DNA from: Chromera velia
Lineage: Eukaryota; Sar; Chromeraceae
DNA: 37,188 nt
Direction of reading: 5' to 3'
Assembly: GCA_018398765.1 (NCBI GenBank)
Contig: JAHBMJ010001006.1
Coordinates: 1 to 37,188 of the forward strand
Shown: positions 23,101 through 35,336 of the stretch, piece after piece
Layout of the letters: each line of letters starts with the position of its first letter
Numbering within the stretch: the stretch's first letter is position 1
Notes under the pieces: model-generated
Databases searched by the model: none
Seen by the model: the letters and a program-made list of their open reading frames with translations, nothing else
What the model was told of the DNA's origin: nothing
Made by a program: the position numbers and the translations under genes

Positions 23101-25734
23101 TTGCGCTGAACGCCCTGAACATCTTGGAACAACTGAACCTTCCGGGTATGCGGGCCCGAGGCGAACTGAAGGGCCCGATGGACCCGAAGTACCTCCACCT
23201 CCTCGTGGAGGCCCTCAGACTCGGATTTGCGGATGCACGACAGTCAGTCAGTTGGACAGTCAGACAGTCGGACAGTCTGACAGACAGACAGTCTGACAGA
23301 CAGACAGAAAAACGGGCAGTAGACCCGACAGGGCAGTCAAGCAGGATGGAAGGAAGAGAAAGAGAAATCCTTTTGTGTGGTATCCGCACTTTCCTCTCTC
23401 GTTCGAAGATGCCGCAGGATTTCTTCGTTTGTAAAGGTTCGAAGGAACTGGATTGGTCTCCCTTTCTGTCACTCAAGGCTGTGGCTCTCATGGTCGCGAG
23501 AGAAGACGGATTGACCCCCGACACGAAACACATCTCTGAGTGTTTCGTCGGCTTACGCGCCTCAACCCCTCTTCTTTCTGCATTGTCGCCTGGTCTCCGA
23601 AGCAAGTCTGCGTTGCCCCTGCCTTCTCTCGAGAGTTTTCTTTCCTCTCCTCGCCGCTGTATGCTTGCAGATACGTATGCGATCCCAGCCCTTCAGAGGC
23701 TTACCCGGTCCCCCCTCCCGATCCCACTCTGTTCCTCACCGAGAGGTACGGCAAGGAACGTGCGGTACTCGTACAGCCAGACAGAGCGATGGACCCCCCC
23801 GACTTTGGAAAACCAACCATGCACTCAGGTGGGGAGTGAGGGAGGGACATCAGATTAGAAGGGCTCTTTCGGATGTTCAACATTTGCAGAGAACCGTCCA
23901 TGTTTGTGGTCTTTCATTAATCTCTTGGACTTCCTTCCCTGTGCTGCGTCGCTATCTGTTCATCGACTGTTTATCTTTTCTGTTTGTTTGCTCTCCTGTG
24001 GTCTGCAGAGACTGTCAGCTTCCAGACCGGAGATTCAGAGGGCAACGCGGTGTCCATGGTGAGTGCATGGGAGGCACTTCCGACCGACCACATTTTCCAT
24101 AGACAGACAGACTGCTTTGCTAGAGACGTGGTTGACTTCTCTGTCTCCTTTGAAACGCTCCTGTTTTTGACGCCCTTCCCACTCACCTTCACTCCTTCTT
24201 CATTGATGTCTTCGCATGTCAGGTGAACTCCAACTTTGAAGGCTTTGGCAGTGGTCAGTCGGGGGAGGATCAAGCGATTTCAGGAAGGAAGAGAACAGCA
24301 AAGAGGGGAGAACGAAAAGAGCAGAGGACACAAATATGGGATAACTAACGGACGCTACGCACGGAAAACGAATGTTCCGACTCGGTGTTTTCTCTTGCCT
24401 TTCGGTGCTCGGTGTATCCATACCTTCTGAACAAACCAAACTCCTAAGCAGGTGCTTTTCTCCCTTCAGCCGATCATCTTGCTATGCATCTGTCTGGATC
24501 GGCTCTTTCCCTCTCGCCGGTTTTGCAACTGATCCCTCCCTGTGCTCCTCACGCCAAGCATAGATGCCCTTCCCCACACAGGCATTTACGTCTTCCTGTC
24601 ACGAACAGAAACGCACTCCGTGTTCGCCCCCCCCCCCAATCTGTTTCCGGATATTTCTTTCATCTTACCCATCGTGAGAGCCTGTGCGGCGATCTAATAA
24701 CAACGCGTGTGGGTGTGTACGTACAGGTTTGATTCCCGAGGGAGAGGGCTTCACTCTGCAGAACAGGGGAGCCGGGTTCTCCTTTGACCGGCAGGCCCTC
24801 AACTGCTACGGTCCCACAAAGAGGCCGTACCACACAATCATCCCAGGTGGGCCAGTTGATGCAAAAAACCCACGTAAATGAGGTCCACAGCGACTGCAGA
24901 AAAGCCAGCAGGTGAAAAAAAAAAACAAATTCATCAGCAGGCAAGCACAGACGAATCAGGAGAGTTATGTCACGAGTGTGTTCGTGTGTGTGCTTGAGAG
25001 CTCGTCCGTCTGAGTGAGTAACTCTCTCTTTATCCATAATGGTGCTTCCTTCTGTGCAGGAATGGCTCTCCACAGGGACTCCACTGACCTCTGGGCTTCC
25101 TTCACCGTCATGGGGGGCTTCATGCAACCTCAGGGACATGTGCAGGTGGGCTAGGGCTGTACGGCTGGGCCACCAGAGGGCTACACATTCATGAGGGGTG
25201 GAACGGCAATGTCTTCAGAGACAATAGATCCGACCTTGGCTAGCTAGATGCACTGAATACAAAAGAGAGAAATGTAAGTATGAGAGTGTCTTCATGGAGA
25301 GTCCATTGAGAGGCGATCCTGTTCGCTGTGGAAAAGGAGGCCTCTACTTCGTCAACCAGCCGTTTCCCTGGTTTGCTTGCTGCTGCAGACAATTCTTGCA
25401 CAGTCACTCTGGGGGATGAACCCCCAGGCAACCCTCGACCTCCCCCGGTTCTGTTTGGCGTCTGCGGAAAGAACCGGGTACAACAGGTTGAATGAACCTG
25501 TAGTGGTCAGTCGCCCTGTTTGTTTCGCCTTCTAGGCCCTTCCTGTTTTCCTGATCGCCCTTTCGCCATCGACCTGCAACACCTGTGTGTGCCCAGTCAC
25601 GCTTTGCAATAGGTTTGCGGATGAACTATGCTCAGTTTCTTTCCGCTTGACTCGCCCTCCGCCCTTGAGTCCACCGGTTGTTCCGTATGTTCTTACTTTG
25701 AACTGTCTGTCTGTCTGTCTATCTCGGCTTCTTT

Positions 25735-25784
<50 letters not shown>

Positions 25785-26928
25785 CTGTGTGTGTGTGTGG
25801 TCTGTCTGCTTGCAGATCACTCTCGAGGTCGGGGTGCCGCAGGAGACAGTGGAGGGCCTCAGGAAGATGGGACACGTTGTCAGAGAAGGTGGGGCTTCCT
25901 TGAATGCGTCGGTCTGCACAAAGCAGGGGGGGGGGGGAACACACCCGATACTGTAGTACTTTGCTGCTTGGTGGGAGGAATCCCAGCTGTACGAATCTTT
26001 TTGAAGCGACATAAATTCAAAGTCGGGCTAGACCGAGTTGGATGAAAGAATTCAGACGGATGCAGCGCGGCATAGGCCCGAAGCAAAAGCCGGATTGTCG
26101 CGTACAGAGAATCGGAATCACGTTGCCTGTCTATCTCTCAAAATTAGCTTAAGCTTGAGCACGAAGTTGAAAATAAAGAAGCCTTTTTGATCCTAGAATT
26201 TCTGCATGCATTTCAACGCTGGCACTTTGTCTCTGAATATCTTTTGATGTATCCAGCGTTCCCAGTGCTTTGTTTTCTCGTCTGAGAGCCTGAGCGCCTG
26301 AGCATTCCCCCACTGACTCCGGCTCTAGCTCATTACGGCCTCACGAACACCTTTTGGGTTGCTTACTTTCGTATCTTTTACAAGAAAACTTTCTTGGCTC
26401 TTTGTTTGAATTGTGCTGCCCCTTCGTTTTTCTTCTTGCTTTTGTATGTCTACCTCAACACACAGTTCCCTCCTTTGTGTATGCGTCTACTCACGTGCAG
26501 GGCTCTCTGGATACGCACGTGACCTCTTTGGAAGGGGACAGGTCGGTTGGCTACGGGGGTGGGTATGAGGAGCGGGGGGGGGGGCTCATTGAGGTGTGGA
26601 GACTCTAAGAATTTTCTCTTGTCTTGCTTCTTGTTTCTCAAAACTTTTCCGCACCTTTGAAAGATTTGCAAAGCTCCGCTTCTCTTCTTTCTGTTGAGCT
26701 TTCTGCGCATTTTAGCAACGGCTCGTGGAGGGAAAAAAAGAGAACAGGTGAATTGAATGAAAGAGGGGTGACCAGGCAAATGGACCGTGAGCGTCGGTAC
26801 GTAGAGAGTCTCTTTTTCTGTTCATGTATTTTATGCAGATCATTCGGCGCGTGGAGTCGCACGGGCGAAAGTTCTGGTGGGGTGGCAGCGATGGGAGGGC
26901 TGACGGTGCTTGCTACTTCCACAACTGA
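20159..26928 (+). CDS. Gamma-glutamyltransferase-like N-terminal-nucleophile hydrolase
   Basis: Eighteen exons join in phase to 576 residues: 20159-20184, 20269-20456, 20684-20872, 21197-21271, 21615-21675, 21974-22053, 22248-22333, 22703-22786, 23067-23242, 23671-23828, 24009-24058, 24223-24253, 24727-24846, 25060-25145, 25389-25505, 25816-25888, 26501-26541, 26839-26928. Family blocks appear in order: [23 protein letters not shown] (46-53), GIGGDCF (69-75), NGSGR with substrate-binding Arg94, [20 protein letters not shown] with nucleophile Thr376, [25 protein letters not shown] and the final GGSDGRADG. The family is made as one chain that cleaves itself before the Thr and hydrolyses or transfers gamma-glutamyl groups, for example from glutathione. 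The Thr-Val after the cleavage point, instead of Thr-Thr, is typical of YwrD-type GGT-like proteins, so the true substrate is open. No signal peptide or membrane segment is seen, so it is probably cytosolic. Exon 1 (26 nt) is the least certain. Confidence 0.88.
23243..23325. repeat. Tandem GACAGTC/GACA repeat at the start of GGT-like intron 9
   Basis: Directly from the donor GTCAGT onwards the intron repeats CAGT, GACAGTC and GACAGACA units for about 80 bp. The array contains several further copies of GTCAGT-like sequence that could act as decoy donors. Confidence 0.75.
25741..25800. repeat. TC then TG microsatellite before GGT-like exon 16
   Basis: A TC run (about 25743-25768) passes into a TG run (to about 25798) and ends 15 bases before exon 16. 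It doubles as part of the pyrimidine tract of intron 15. Confidence 0.85.
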
Positions 26929-27761
26929 TGAGCGTGGGAAGTCCCTCCTTCCCCATGTCTCCTTCCCTCTGTCTGTCTGAAACTCTCTTTCTCAGTGTGC
27001 TAATTGGTCCAAGCCGATCCCTCCGTCTTCCTTCCTCGCCTCGGGCCCTCCTCTCCCAGTCCCCCCCCTCCTCCACACTTTTCTCTATGGGGCCTCTCTC
27101 TCATACTGTCTCGTATGTCTGTCGTGTATTTGGAGCTTGACCGACATGAAACGCCTTGAAGAGCCCATATACAACTCCTCAGAATGTGAGCAAAACACCG
27201 GCCCCTGGGCAAGTAATGAACTGCTAAACACAGTACCGGCCAGTTATTTTGAGTCTAATAGTAGTATAAGCTTTCAAACTTGATTTTCACACATGACAAC
27301 ATGCAACCAACGGCGCTTTCAGTTCCGCTTTTCGATTTATCGAATCAATGCAGTGAACCATACTGTGAATGGTCTGATGGTCACACATTTACCTCTAAAC
27401 ACTGTTGTACATGCATGTTCAAGCAAAAAGAGGTTTCAAAACTTCAATGATAAGGTTTAGATTAATTTGCATGGCCACTCAAACGTGGATGATTTTCTGT
27501 ATTGATGATATACTATTCAACATATGCCGCAAAAATTCTTTACAAAACTGTGATTAATACACTTAAACCTACATCGTACGGAAATTAAAATCTATATTAA
27601 AATTAATGGCCTAGAAAATATATAGTCGGACATTCGGCATTGAATGATTGATTAGATTAAGTTCAAATAACTGTCGTCCACTTAGCTTGCAGCTGGCATA
27701 ATTGAACAGACCCATGCATGTATACGCCGCCCGGGAGTTCTAACTCCACCTAGGGTTTGGC

Positions 27762-27795
<34 letters not shown>

Positions 27796-28139
27796 GGAGC
27801 GGGAGGCCAATCCTCCAGACGTAAATCCTAATCCTAATTTCTGGTCAGTCTATATTAATTGACATTGATAAGAAAAAAATAGTAATTTTTTTTCAAAAAA
27901 AAATCTTAGAAAATTCTTGAGAGACATATAACGAGGCATTCCAGAAAACAACAATTTTTTCTTGCCTAACCTTAGAAATATCCAGCTAGCTCTGGATATA
28001 GATAAAGATGACATGTCATAATCATAGTCAGTATGATAATGATTCCCACTGCCAGTCTAGATATTAAATACTAGGCACTTAGCTATAGCCTACAGAGCGC
28101 TAGAATTTCACTGATGTACAGTTTAAGAATTATCTTTCA
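26929..28139. other. Intergenic region between convergent genes
   Basis: Sequence downstream of the GGT-like gene becomes strongly AT-rich from about 27230 to 28140, where the minus-strand orphan ends. It includes an AATC tetranucleotide array (27763-27795). No gene, RNA gene or terminal inverted repeat is evident. Confidence 0.45.
27763..27795. repeat. AATC tetranucleotide array
   Basis: Eight perfect copies of AATC (read also as ATCA) in an AT-rich island. Confidence 0.9.
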
Positions 28140-30401
28140 TTATAATTGGTTTAGAAACGACTGACATGACCCATCTGACAGCTGAAGCTCGTCTTCGTCT
28201 CCCCATAAACGGAGAGCAAGAGACTTCACGGGCTCTTGATCACACGCACGCATCAGAATTGCATGGGGACTCTGAGATGGGACTTCCGTCTCTTCAGCCT
28301 CATGGTCGGCCCCCCCCTGCTGCCCTTCTCCCCCCTGGTGCTTCTGAAGTCTGAACAAGAGAAGGCTGATTGCCCTCAAAGCCCATGTGCGCACATCAAG
28401 TCCTTGAGACTCTGCCCACTTCATCAGACTACACAGCCCCTCGGCAGCACACTGAGCGCGCTTATGCCACAGTGAAAAGCTGCCGCCCTCCCCCCTGCCT
28501 CCCCTGCGACTCCCTCTCGGCCTCCATCGAAGACTTTCCACCACGTCTCCCCTGCCTAAGTCGGTCAGGGGAGCCCACCAACTCCACCAATGCGAGATGA
28601 ACGTGAAGACTACTGAAGCAAACGTACCGGCTCCTTGAAACATCTCAGCAACTTGACGCTCCGTCCCCTCCCCCCCAATTTCAACCAGCCGCTTGAAGGC
28701 ACCGAAACGGCACCGCTGCAGCCAAGAAAGAGGCGACAGCGCAGACACTCCTGAAAAGGTCTGCGCGTCCGTCCCTTCCCGTCTGATTGTTTCTCTCACA
28801 TGAACCGCCATCTTCTCTCTCAACTCTAGAGGGACACTGAACGGACAATTCGAACAGTCCGATTCGAACGGAGTCATTCTCTCAACAAAGTCAATCTCCA
28901 GGCCCACAAGCTCTCGAGGCACTGCCGGTTCACCCCACTCAAACGGGGGGTCGTGGTCACCACAGCGGAGCCATCTGAGGACTTCCCATTTCTCTTCTTG
29001 CCTTGCAATGAAACACAAACGCCCCCGAATGTCGACACTCTCCCCCACGCCTAGACTTAAAAGGTACTCAATCGTTCGGGAACTCTCTCGACGAATTGCC
29101 ATGCGGTACAGCCGGGATGGGTCCCTGAGCACTCCCTCAATCAGCCCTCTTTCATGCAATCTTCTCGTCATGACGTATGGCTCTTCTGCCTTCTCTACAC
29201 ACGAGAGAAGACTGGTCTCTGTCCACTTCCAAGACGTGGTCTCGGACTGAGTCTCTGACAAAGACTCAGACGAAAGCCACTCAAACAAATCCTCGGGGTC
29301 CGAGACCAGAGTGAGCTCTTTAAGATTGGAGGTCTCACATAAGTGCGAAATAAAAAGAGAGCGGGCGGAAGGGGCATTCTCGATGTCCCCCGTCGACTCA
29401 ATCTCCTCACCAAACTGCCCCCTTGCCCAGAGGAAAACGCCTTTGACAAAATCAAATGAGTCCAGCTTAACCCCAATCTCAAGCAGCTCAGCCACCAATT
29501 CTGCCCATCTTTTTTTCCACAGATCACTAGACGTGAACGGGTCAGACAATGGCCAAACTTCCCTTCCCCGTCCCGCCTCCAAGTAACGCTCACGCTGAAA
29601 CCCACTCAGCGGTGGAGCTGCGGTCTCGATCGAAGAAAGATCACCCTTGACCGAAAAACGCCAAATCTCAAGCGCAAGTCCTCCCAGCGAATTCGCTGCA
29701 CTACCAAAACACGTTTGTACTTTCTGAAGCTCGTCATCCGAGAACCCTGACAGCACACGCACAAGGGACTGAGGAGGTGTGTGCCAACTGGGCATCCCTA
29801 CCATCTCTAACAGCACAGATAGGATTTCCCAATCTTTTCTCATAATCACCCCCGGCAACCAAACATCCAAAAAGAGAGCCCCTGACAACAGTCCGGGACA
29901 CCGCGTCTTTAAGGCCGGCACGATCTGCCCGAGGGCCCACTCAAGCAGCTGTGGGTGCCCCCCCTCTATCGCGCCTTCGCAAATCGCTAAGACATTCGAG
30001 AACACCCTGACCTCCTCTTCCCTATTCGGACCCAGGAGATTGTTCGTCAAGGCACTCACCCGAAGGAGAGGCCCCAAGTCAGACAGCTGTTCAATTAGGG
30101 GCAACGGGGCATTCGTGCGGGCAACGGCAAAGAGAACCGATTCTGGAGACGGGGGAGATGGGAGGTCGAGCAGCCATCTCACCAGTGAAATGTTGATGGG
30201 GGGACGAATCTCTTCGCACACATCTGTAATGAGTTTGCTCTGCCTAATTTTGTCAATCTCATCTCTGAGTGCCTTACAGACCGATCGGAAGGTCACTGAA
30301 GAGTTCAGGAAGAGACAGTCCAGGAAAACTTGACCGGCTGGACTCTGACAGACTTTCAGAGGGAGAGGACCGGGGTCACTCAAAAGTTCTTCGTCGTTCA
30401 T
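28140..30401 (-). CDS. Intronless 753-residue orphan, possibly F-box/ankyrin-like
   Basis: One uninterrupted frame of 753 codons runs from an ATG (30401) to TAA (28140) in a window where other genes are split into short exons. The N-terminus has an F-box-like helix pair (NSSVTFRSVCKALRDEI). The rest is mainly alpha-helical, with recurring short segments such as VRWLLDLPSPP, IEYLLSLGVGES and VLRWLRCGDHD, which look like eroded ankyrin-type helices. Tryptophan and leucine are frequent, and there is no signal peptide or membrane segment. I do not recognise the family. The length and sustained codon structure make a real gene likely. Lack of introns could mean an origin by retroposition or membership of a lineage-specific expanded family. 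It is divergent from the FHA-RING gene 809 bp away. Confidence 0.75.
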   Translation of the reverse strand: MNDEELLSDPGPLPLKVCQSPAGQVFLDCLFLNSSVTFRSVCKALRDEIDKIRQSKLITDVCEEIRPPINISLVRWLLDLPSPPSPESVLFAVARTNAPLPLIEQLSDLGPLLRVSALTNNLLGPNREEEVRVFSNVLAICEGAIEGGHPQLLEWALGQIVPALKTRCPGLLSGALFLDVWLPGVIMRKDWEILSVLLEMVGMPSWHTPPQSLVRVLSGFSDDELQKVQTCFGSAANSLGGLALEIWRFSVKGDLSSIETAAPPLSGFQRERYLEAGRGREVWPLSDPFTSSDLWKKRWAELVAELLEIGVKLDSFDFVKGVFLWARGQFGEEIESTGDIENAPSARSLFISHLCETSNLKELTLVSDPEDLFEWLSSESLSETQSETTSWKWTETSLLSCVEKAEEPYVMTRRLHERGLIEGVLRDPSRLYRMAIRRESSRTIEYLLSLGVGESVDIRGRLCFIARQEEKWEVLRWLRCGDHDPPFEWGEPAVPRELVGLEIDFVERMTPFESDCSNCPFSVPLELREKMAVHVRETIRREGTDAQTFSGVSALSPLSWLQRCRFGAFKRLVEIGGEGTERQVAEMFQGAGTFASVVFTFISHWWSWWAPLTDLGRGDVVESLRWRPRGSRRGGRGEGGSFSLWHKRAQCAAEGLCSLMKWAESQGLDVRTWALRAISLLLFRLQKHQGGEGQQGGADHEAEETEVPSQSPHAILMRACDQEPVKSLALRLWGDEDELQLSDGSCQSFLNQL

Positions 30402-31210
30402 TCAGTCCAACCCCCCTTGTCTGTCTAGCTCGTCTCGGACCTGTGGGAACCCCACTGGAGCACAGGTTGACGTTGCAGCGATGGACAGAAAGTGACGGAG
30501 TCGATTGACATGATCTTCAGAAATGATTTTGGACCACCGTGCTCTCTATTCGCTAACTTCGAGGAACATCGATCTACTGCGCTCTATAGGCCTCAGGGCA
30601 CTGGATCCGATGGCCCAGCTTGGGAAAATCTGTAAACGTGAAAACATGGATTTTGTTACGAGATGTGACTTTCACACAACGCTGCAGTCTGACTTCAGAA
30701 TACTTCAGACGATCTTCAGACTTTAATTTCCCTCTAGCTTCCAAAATGCTTCCAACTGATTCCAAATTAATGCACGACATTCAGTCTGACTCACTGAAAT
30801 TGTGCGCGTGCGCGCTTTCAAGCAACAAAAATATACAAAAATTATGACACAGTCTGACTGATTCTGAAAGACAAGCTGACTGCCACTGACAACTTCAGTG
30901 ACAAGCGATTGCACTCAGTATTACACTTTTGCTTGTTGCTCAGAGTCCTGAATTTTTTGTCTGTAGAGCTGCGGTCCAGCCCCCTGCAGTGCGACTTCTT
31001 TCTGTATTTGTCGCCATGACCTGAGGGCGACTGAGAAATCTGTCCAAAGTCGAGGAGTGGCTCTTATCTTGTATTTCACTTTGTGGCGCGTTTCTCTGGG
31101 ACTTCAGACGGAGGGTCAACCAGATTTCCAGTCATTGCAGGCCCTCGGCGAGCGAAGACTGCACGCGTGCAGAAAGAAGAAGGGATTTCGAGGAATAGAA
31201 CGAGTCGCGG
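30402..31210. promoter_or_regulatory. Shared upstream region of the orphan and FHA-RING genes
   Basis: This 809-bp interval between divergent start codons must carry both promoters. It contains scattered copies of CAGTCTGACT (about 30684, 30785, 30849), which may be regulatory or decayed repeat. No coding exon is supported, although the FHA-RING leader probably begins within it. Confidence 0.35.
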
Positions 31211-34200
31211 ATGCTTTATCAATCCTCCCGGGCGAGGCCCACGTGAGTTTGCCTGCGTGAGATTGACCTGTTCATTTTTTGGCTTGTATAGACCCACTAT
31301 AATGGCCAAGATGACTCCTCATGACTTTTCTTTTTTGTCATTTTGTCTTCTGCTGATCCAATGCAGGCAGCGCATCCCCACAAAAATTCTCCTGTCTCGG
31401 GACGAAACGACGTTCGGACGGGGGAACCAATGCAGTGTGTTGCTGCAGTCTCGAACACCCGCGCACGCTGTGGGGCTCTCCCGCACTCAGGCGAAGATCA
31501 TTCGGGTGCCAACTGATGCCTCTGGGGCGGAGGGTGAGGGGGAGAAGAGAGAGGGGGCGGAAAGTGGTGCCAACTGGCGATGGGTGTTGCACGATGGAGA
31601 CGGCCAGCAGAAGAGCACGAACGGAAATCGAGTCAACAGCGTGCAGGTGGAAGGCCACGTGGAATTGTCACCAGGAGATGAAGTCCAATTTGGGCCGGTG
31701 AGTCAGAATTGTGTCACTGGGTGTGTTTCGGGTAGATTTCTGTGTCAACTCGTACACCGTCTCGTTCATCCTTCCAAATCTATGTCCCGATTCGGCAATA
31801 CATTGGGTGGTCGGTACCGCGTGGGCTGTGCATGGCACCGAGGTTTGTTGCGCTTTTCTTTCTTGTGGGGGGGGGCTGTTGATGTTTCTTGGTGCATTTG
31901 TTTGCAGAGCGAGGAATTCATTTACGAATTCCTTCTCGAGGAACCGGAGCGAAACAAGAAGAGACCGATGGAAGGCTCGAGAGTCCCCCCCCCACACTCA
32001 GCCCCTGCATTTGCAGACAGGCAGACAGGGGCAGAGGCGAAGAGACGGAGACGGGGAGACGGAAACGTGGATGAAGACGAGGAGGGGGATTCTCGGATGA
32101 ATGGAGAAGGGGGAGAGGGAGAGGGAGTGAGACCTCGTCAGCCCTGTGCACATTCTGCTCCCGCAGTGAGACGAGAAAGGCCACCATCCAGACACGCCGA
32201 TGACCAGGACGCAGAGGAAGACCAGAGACCTGAAAGGAAGGAGGGGGAAGAAGAAGACCCCGCAGGCGCTCAAAAAATGGAGTCCGAGCTTCGGGTTCTC
32301 CGTGAGCACCAAGCGCTTCTCGAGGAAGAGCTCAAGAGGGCCCGCGATGAGATTGCGAGGGTCCGTGCAGGCGCCGCCGCAGAGGCTGCTGGGGGCAGCA
32401 TGGCAGAGGGCGGCGGGGGCATGTCACAAGCATCCGGGGGTGCGAACGCAGAACAGACGTCTGGGGGGGGTCAGCCGTTGCTGCAGACTTCTGCCAGCGT
32501 TGTGGAGATAGTGGATGTGGAGGAAGAGAACTCCAACGCCAGCTGGAACGGTGAAGTCGCAGCAGGAGCAGGGGGAGCAGCATCCTCGTCGAGCGTGGTC
32601 GCGCCGTCTCAGCAGCCTGCTCTTGACTGGGCAGAGGAGGTGAGTGAGCCTCTTCGTCTTGGCAGTTCGTTCCAGCTGCAAAGGTGGCTCTGTTTGTACA
32701 TGCTGTAGACGTCCGTGCACAGGCTGTTGGGTTGTCCCATCGTGTACGCCTATGTTCACAGAGAGGAGACAACTTTGGTGGTTTTTGCTTTGCATGTTGA
32801 TTCTGGTCATCTGAACCCTTCTCTCATTGAAGGGCGGCTCCCAGTGCTCTTGCAGCATTTTTTCCCACTGCTGTCGCGCTCGTTGTTCTTGTACTCCTTC
32901 CCTCGCCCTCCCTTCCCCTTTGAGTGCATCTCTCGGTTCTCCGGTGCTTGAACCCTGATCGATTCATCCTGCCTGCCTGCCTGTTCGCTTTCCTCTCTGC
33001 AGGTCCGGAACGAGCTCTTCTGCTGCATCTGCCAGGACTGGATCGTCGACTGTGCAGCTCTCGACTGCGGTCCGTCTCCGTCTGCATGTCGACAAAGGAT
33101 TATCCAACACATTCCACACATGAACTGAGTGGTTGATCCTCGTGTGTGCTCTGTCTGACACTGGGAGTTTGAAGCTTCGTACGTCTGTTCTCAATCTCTA
33201 TTTTTTTTGTGTTAGTTTCTTTCTGTGTCTGCCTTTGTCTCGGCTGCTTCGAGTTGCACAGCTCGCGCCCGTCCGCGCGACAGGCGAGGAGAAGAAACTG
33301 CGAAAGAGTCGATGAATTGTAAATGCAAGATCCGTATGGGTGCGTTCGTTGAATCTCTTTTCAGGTCACGCGTTCTGCACTTTCTGTGTAGAGGAGTGGC
33401 TAGAGGAGAAGCACTTCCATTGCCCCCAGTGCAGACAGGCCGTGGAGAGGGAACCCGTCAAGTCAGTGAAGGGGGGGGGGGGTTGCTTGTTGCTTGTTTC
33501 TCTGTTCGTCCCTCGCTGTTTGTTTTTCTGTCGGCACCTCCCTCTTGACTTGCCTGTGTTAATGTCTCTGCCTGTCCATAACTGTCTTTGGTGAGCATAT
33601 TACAGTCGGTCTGTGTATGTGTGTATGTGCGTGTGTGTGTATCTTTGTGCTTGCAGGTGCAAAAACGTGGACTCCCTCATTGAGCGCACCCTTGATTTGC
33701 CAGGGAACGAGGAGAAAAAAGAGGAGCTCAAGAAGAAGAGAGAGGAGATCGCAGAGAAGATCAACAAGAAAGAACAAGGTACGTCTCGCCCTCCGTTTGT
33801 GCGAAAGTTGGCAAGCACGCAGTGCCGAAATAAGAAGCAGCGGGCAGTGCACGGGAGTCATTGGTGGGGGCAAAGACACACAGAAGGGGGGGGACACATC
33901 ACGAGGAAAGGTCGAGAGAATGGGGCAGGCGAAGAATATTTTCATAACCTTCAGATCTTGTAAGAGGCATGTGAAAAGCAGTTGCATGTTGGAATCTGCG
34001 CTTCTCTTTTTGAGCGAATTGGTCCTGTAGCTCTGCATGTCTAACAATCGTTCCTTATCTCCATATTTCGCTCTATTTGTGTGCGCTTTTTGAGCATTGA
34101 AATAAAAGTAGTCTTGAGTATTTTTCTTTTTCCCGCCCGCCCTGTATCTCGCACCTCCGCTTCCTTCTTTCGTCTCCCCCCCCTTCAGGGTACGCCAACC

Positions 34201-35272
34201 TGCTCCACCACGTCGAGAAGGCCAGACGAGCAAAGACGAAAATGTTGAATATCCAGGTCTGTCTGTCTTGTCTGTCTGAAGAAACATATAGTCTGTCTGT
34301 CTGTCTGTCAGTCTGTCAGTCTGCCGAGCACAATCATTTCCAGAAAATGATTCTGATGCACCGTGATTGAATCGCGAAGTTTTCGGTCTGTTTGAAGGGG
34401 TGGAATGAGCTGCTACGGAAAAGCTCGGTATCCGAGCCTTTCACACGTGTTTGTTGAGCCCTTCGTTGAAGTTCCTTCAGCTTCCTTCCAGCCTGGCTGT
34501 CCGCCTGCCAAGTGTTCTTGACTGCTCGGAAATGTGCGTGCCTCATCGATCCATGTGCTAGACAGCCAACTGCGCCCGCTTCCCAACGAGTTGAGATGCA
34601 TTCTCCACGCGCTGTGCCACTGTGCCAACGCTTGTCTTTCAAATACTTGGTCACTCGCCTCTCTGTATGGCTGAAAGCCGGGGTCGAGTGCCTCCCTCTC
34701 TGCCTGTCTTCCCGTTTGTCTGTTCCTAATGGCCTGGTGCGACGAGACAAGACAGACTAGCTGTGTGTTTTCTCTCCTCTTCTACATGTCTCCTCAGGAC
34801 ACCTGGGATTCCAGCAAGAAGAGAAAGTTCGAGGACGGGGTCAAGAACCGGAAGGGAGCTGCTCGGGCCCTCTACTGTGAACTCGTCGGTCAGTGAGAAG
34901 AAGTGTGAAAGGAGAGGAAGATGGTCAGAGCTTTCTCCTCTTTTTCATATCAATGACTTTTTTATCTGGGTGTGGCTCTTGACCATTCAATTCTGACTCT
35001 TAAGCGGGAAAATAGGTCCTAGGTCCACAAATCCTGCAAACCACTCCAAGACAAAAAGGGCCCGGTCGGTACATGCAGGGGACTCAAACACACTCCTTCG
35101 CTCTTTTCGGGGGCAGTCCTTTTCACCTTCTTCACGGACTTTCTTAACCAGGCTTGTGTGTGTATGTGTATGTGTGATTGTCTGTAATTGTGTGTGTGTG
35201 TGTGTGTGTGTGTGTGAGTGAGTGAGTGAGTGGGTGGGTGAGTGAGTGATTGTATGTGATTGTTTGTGCCAT

Positions 35273-35336
<64 letters not shown>

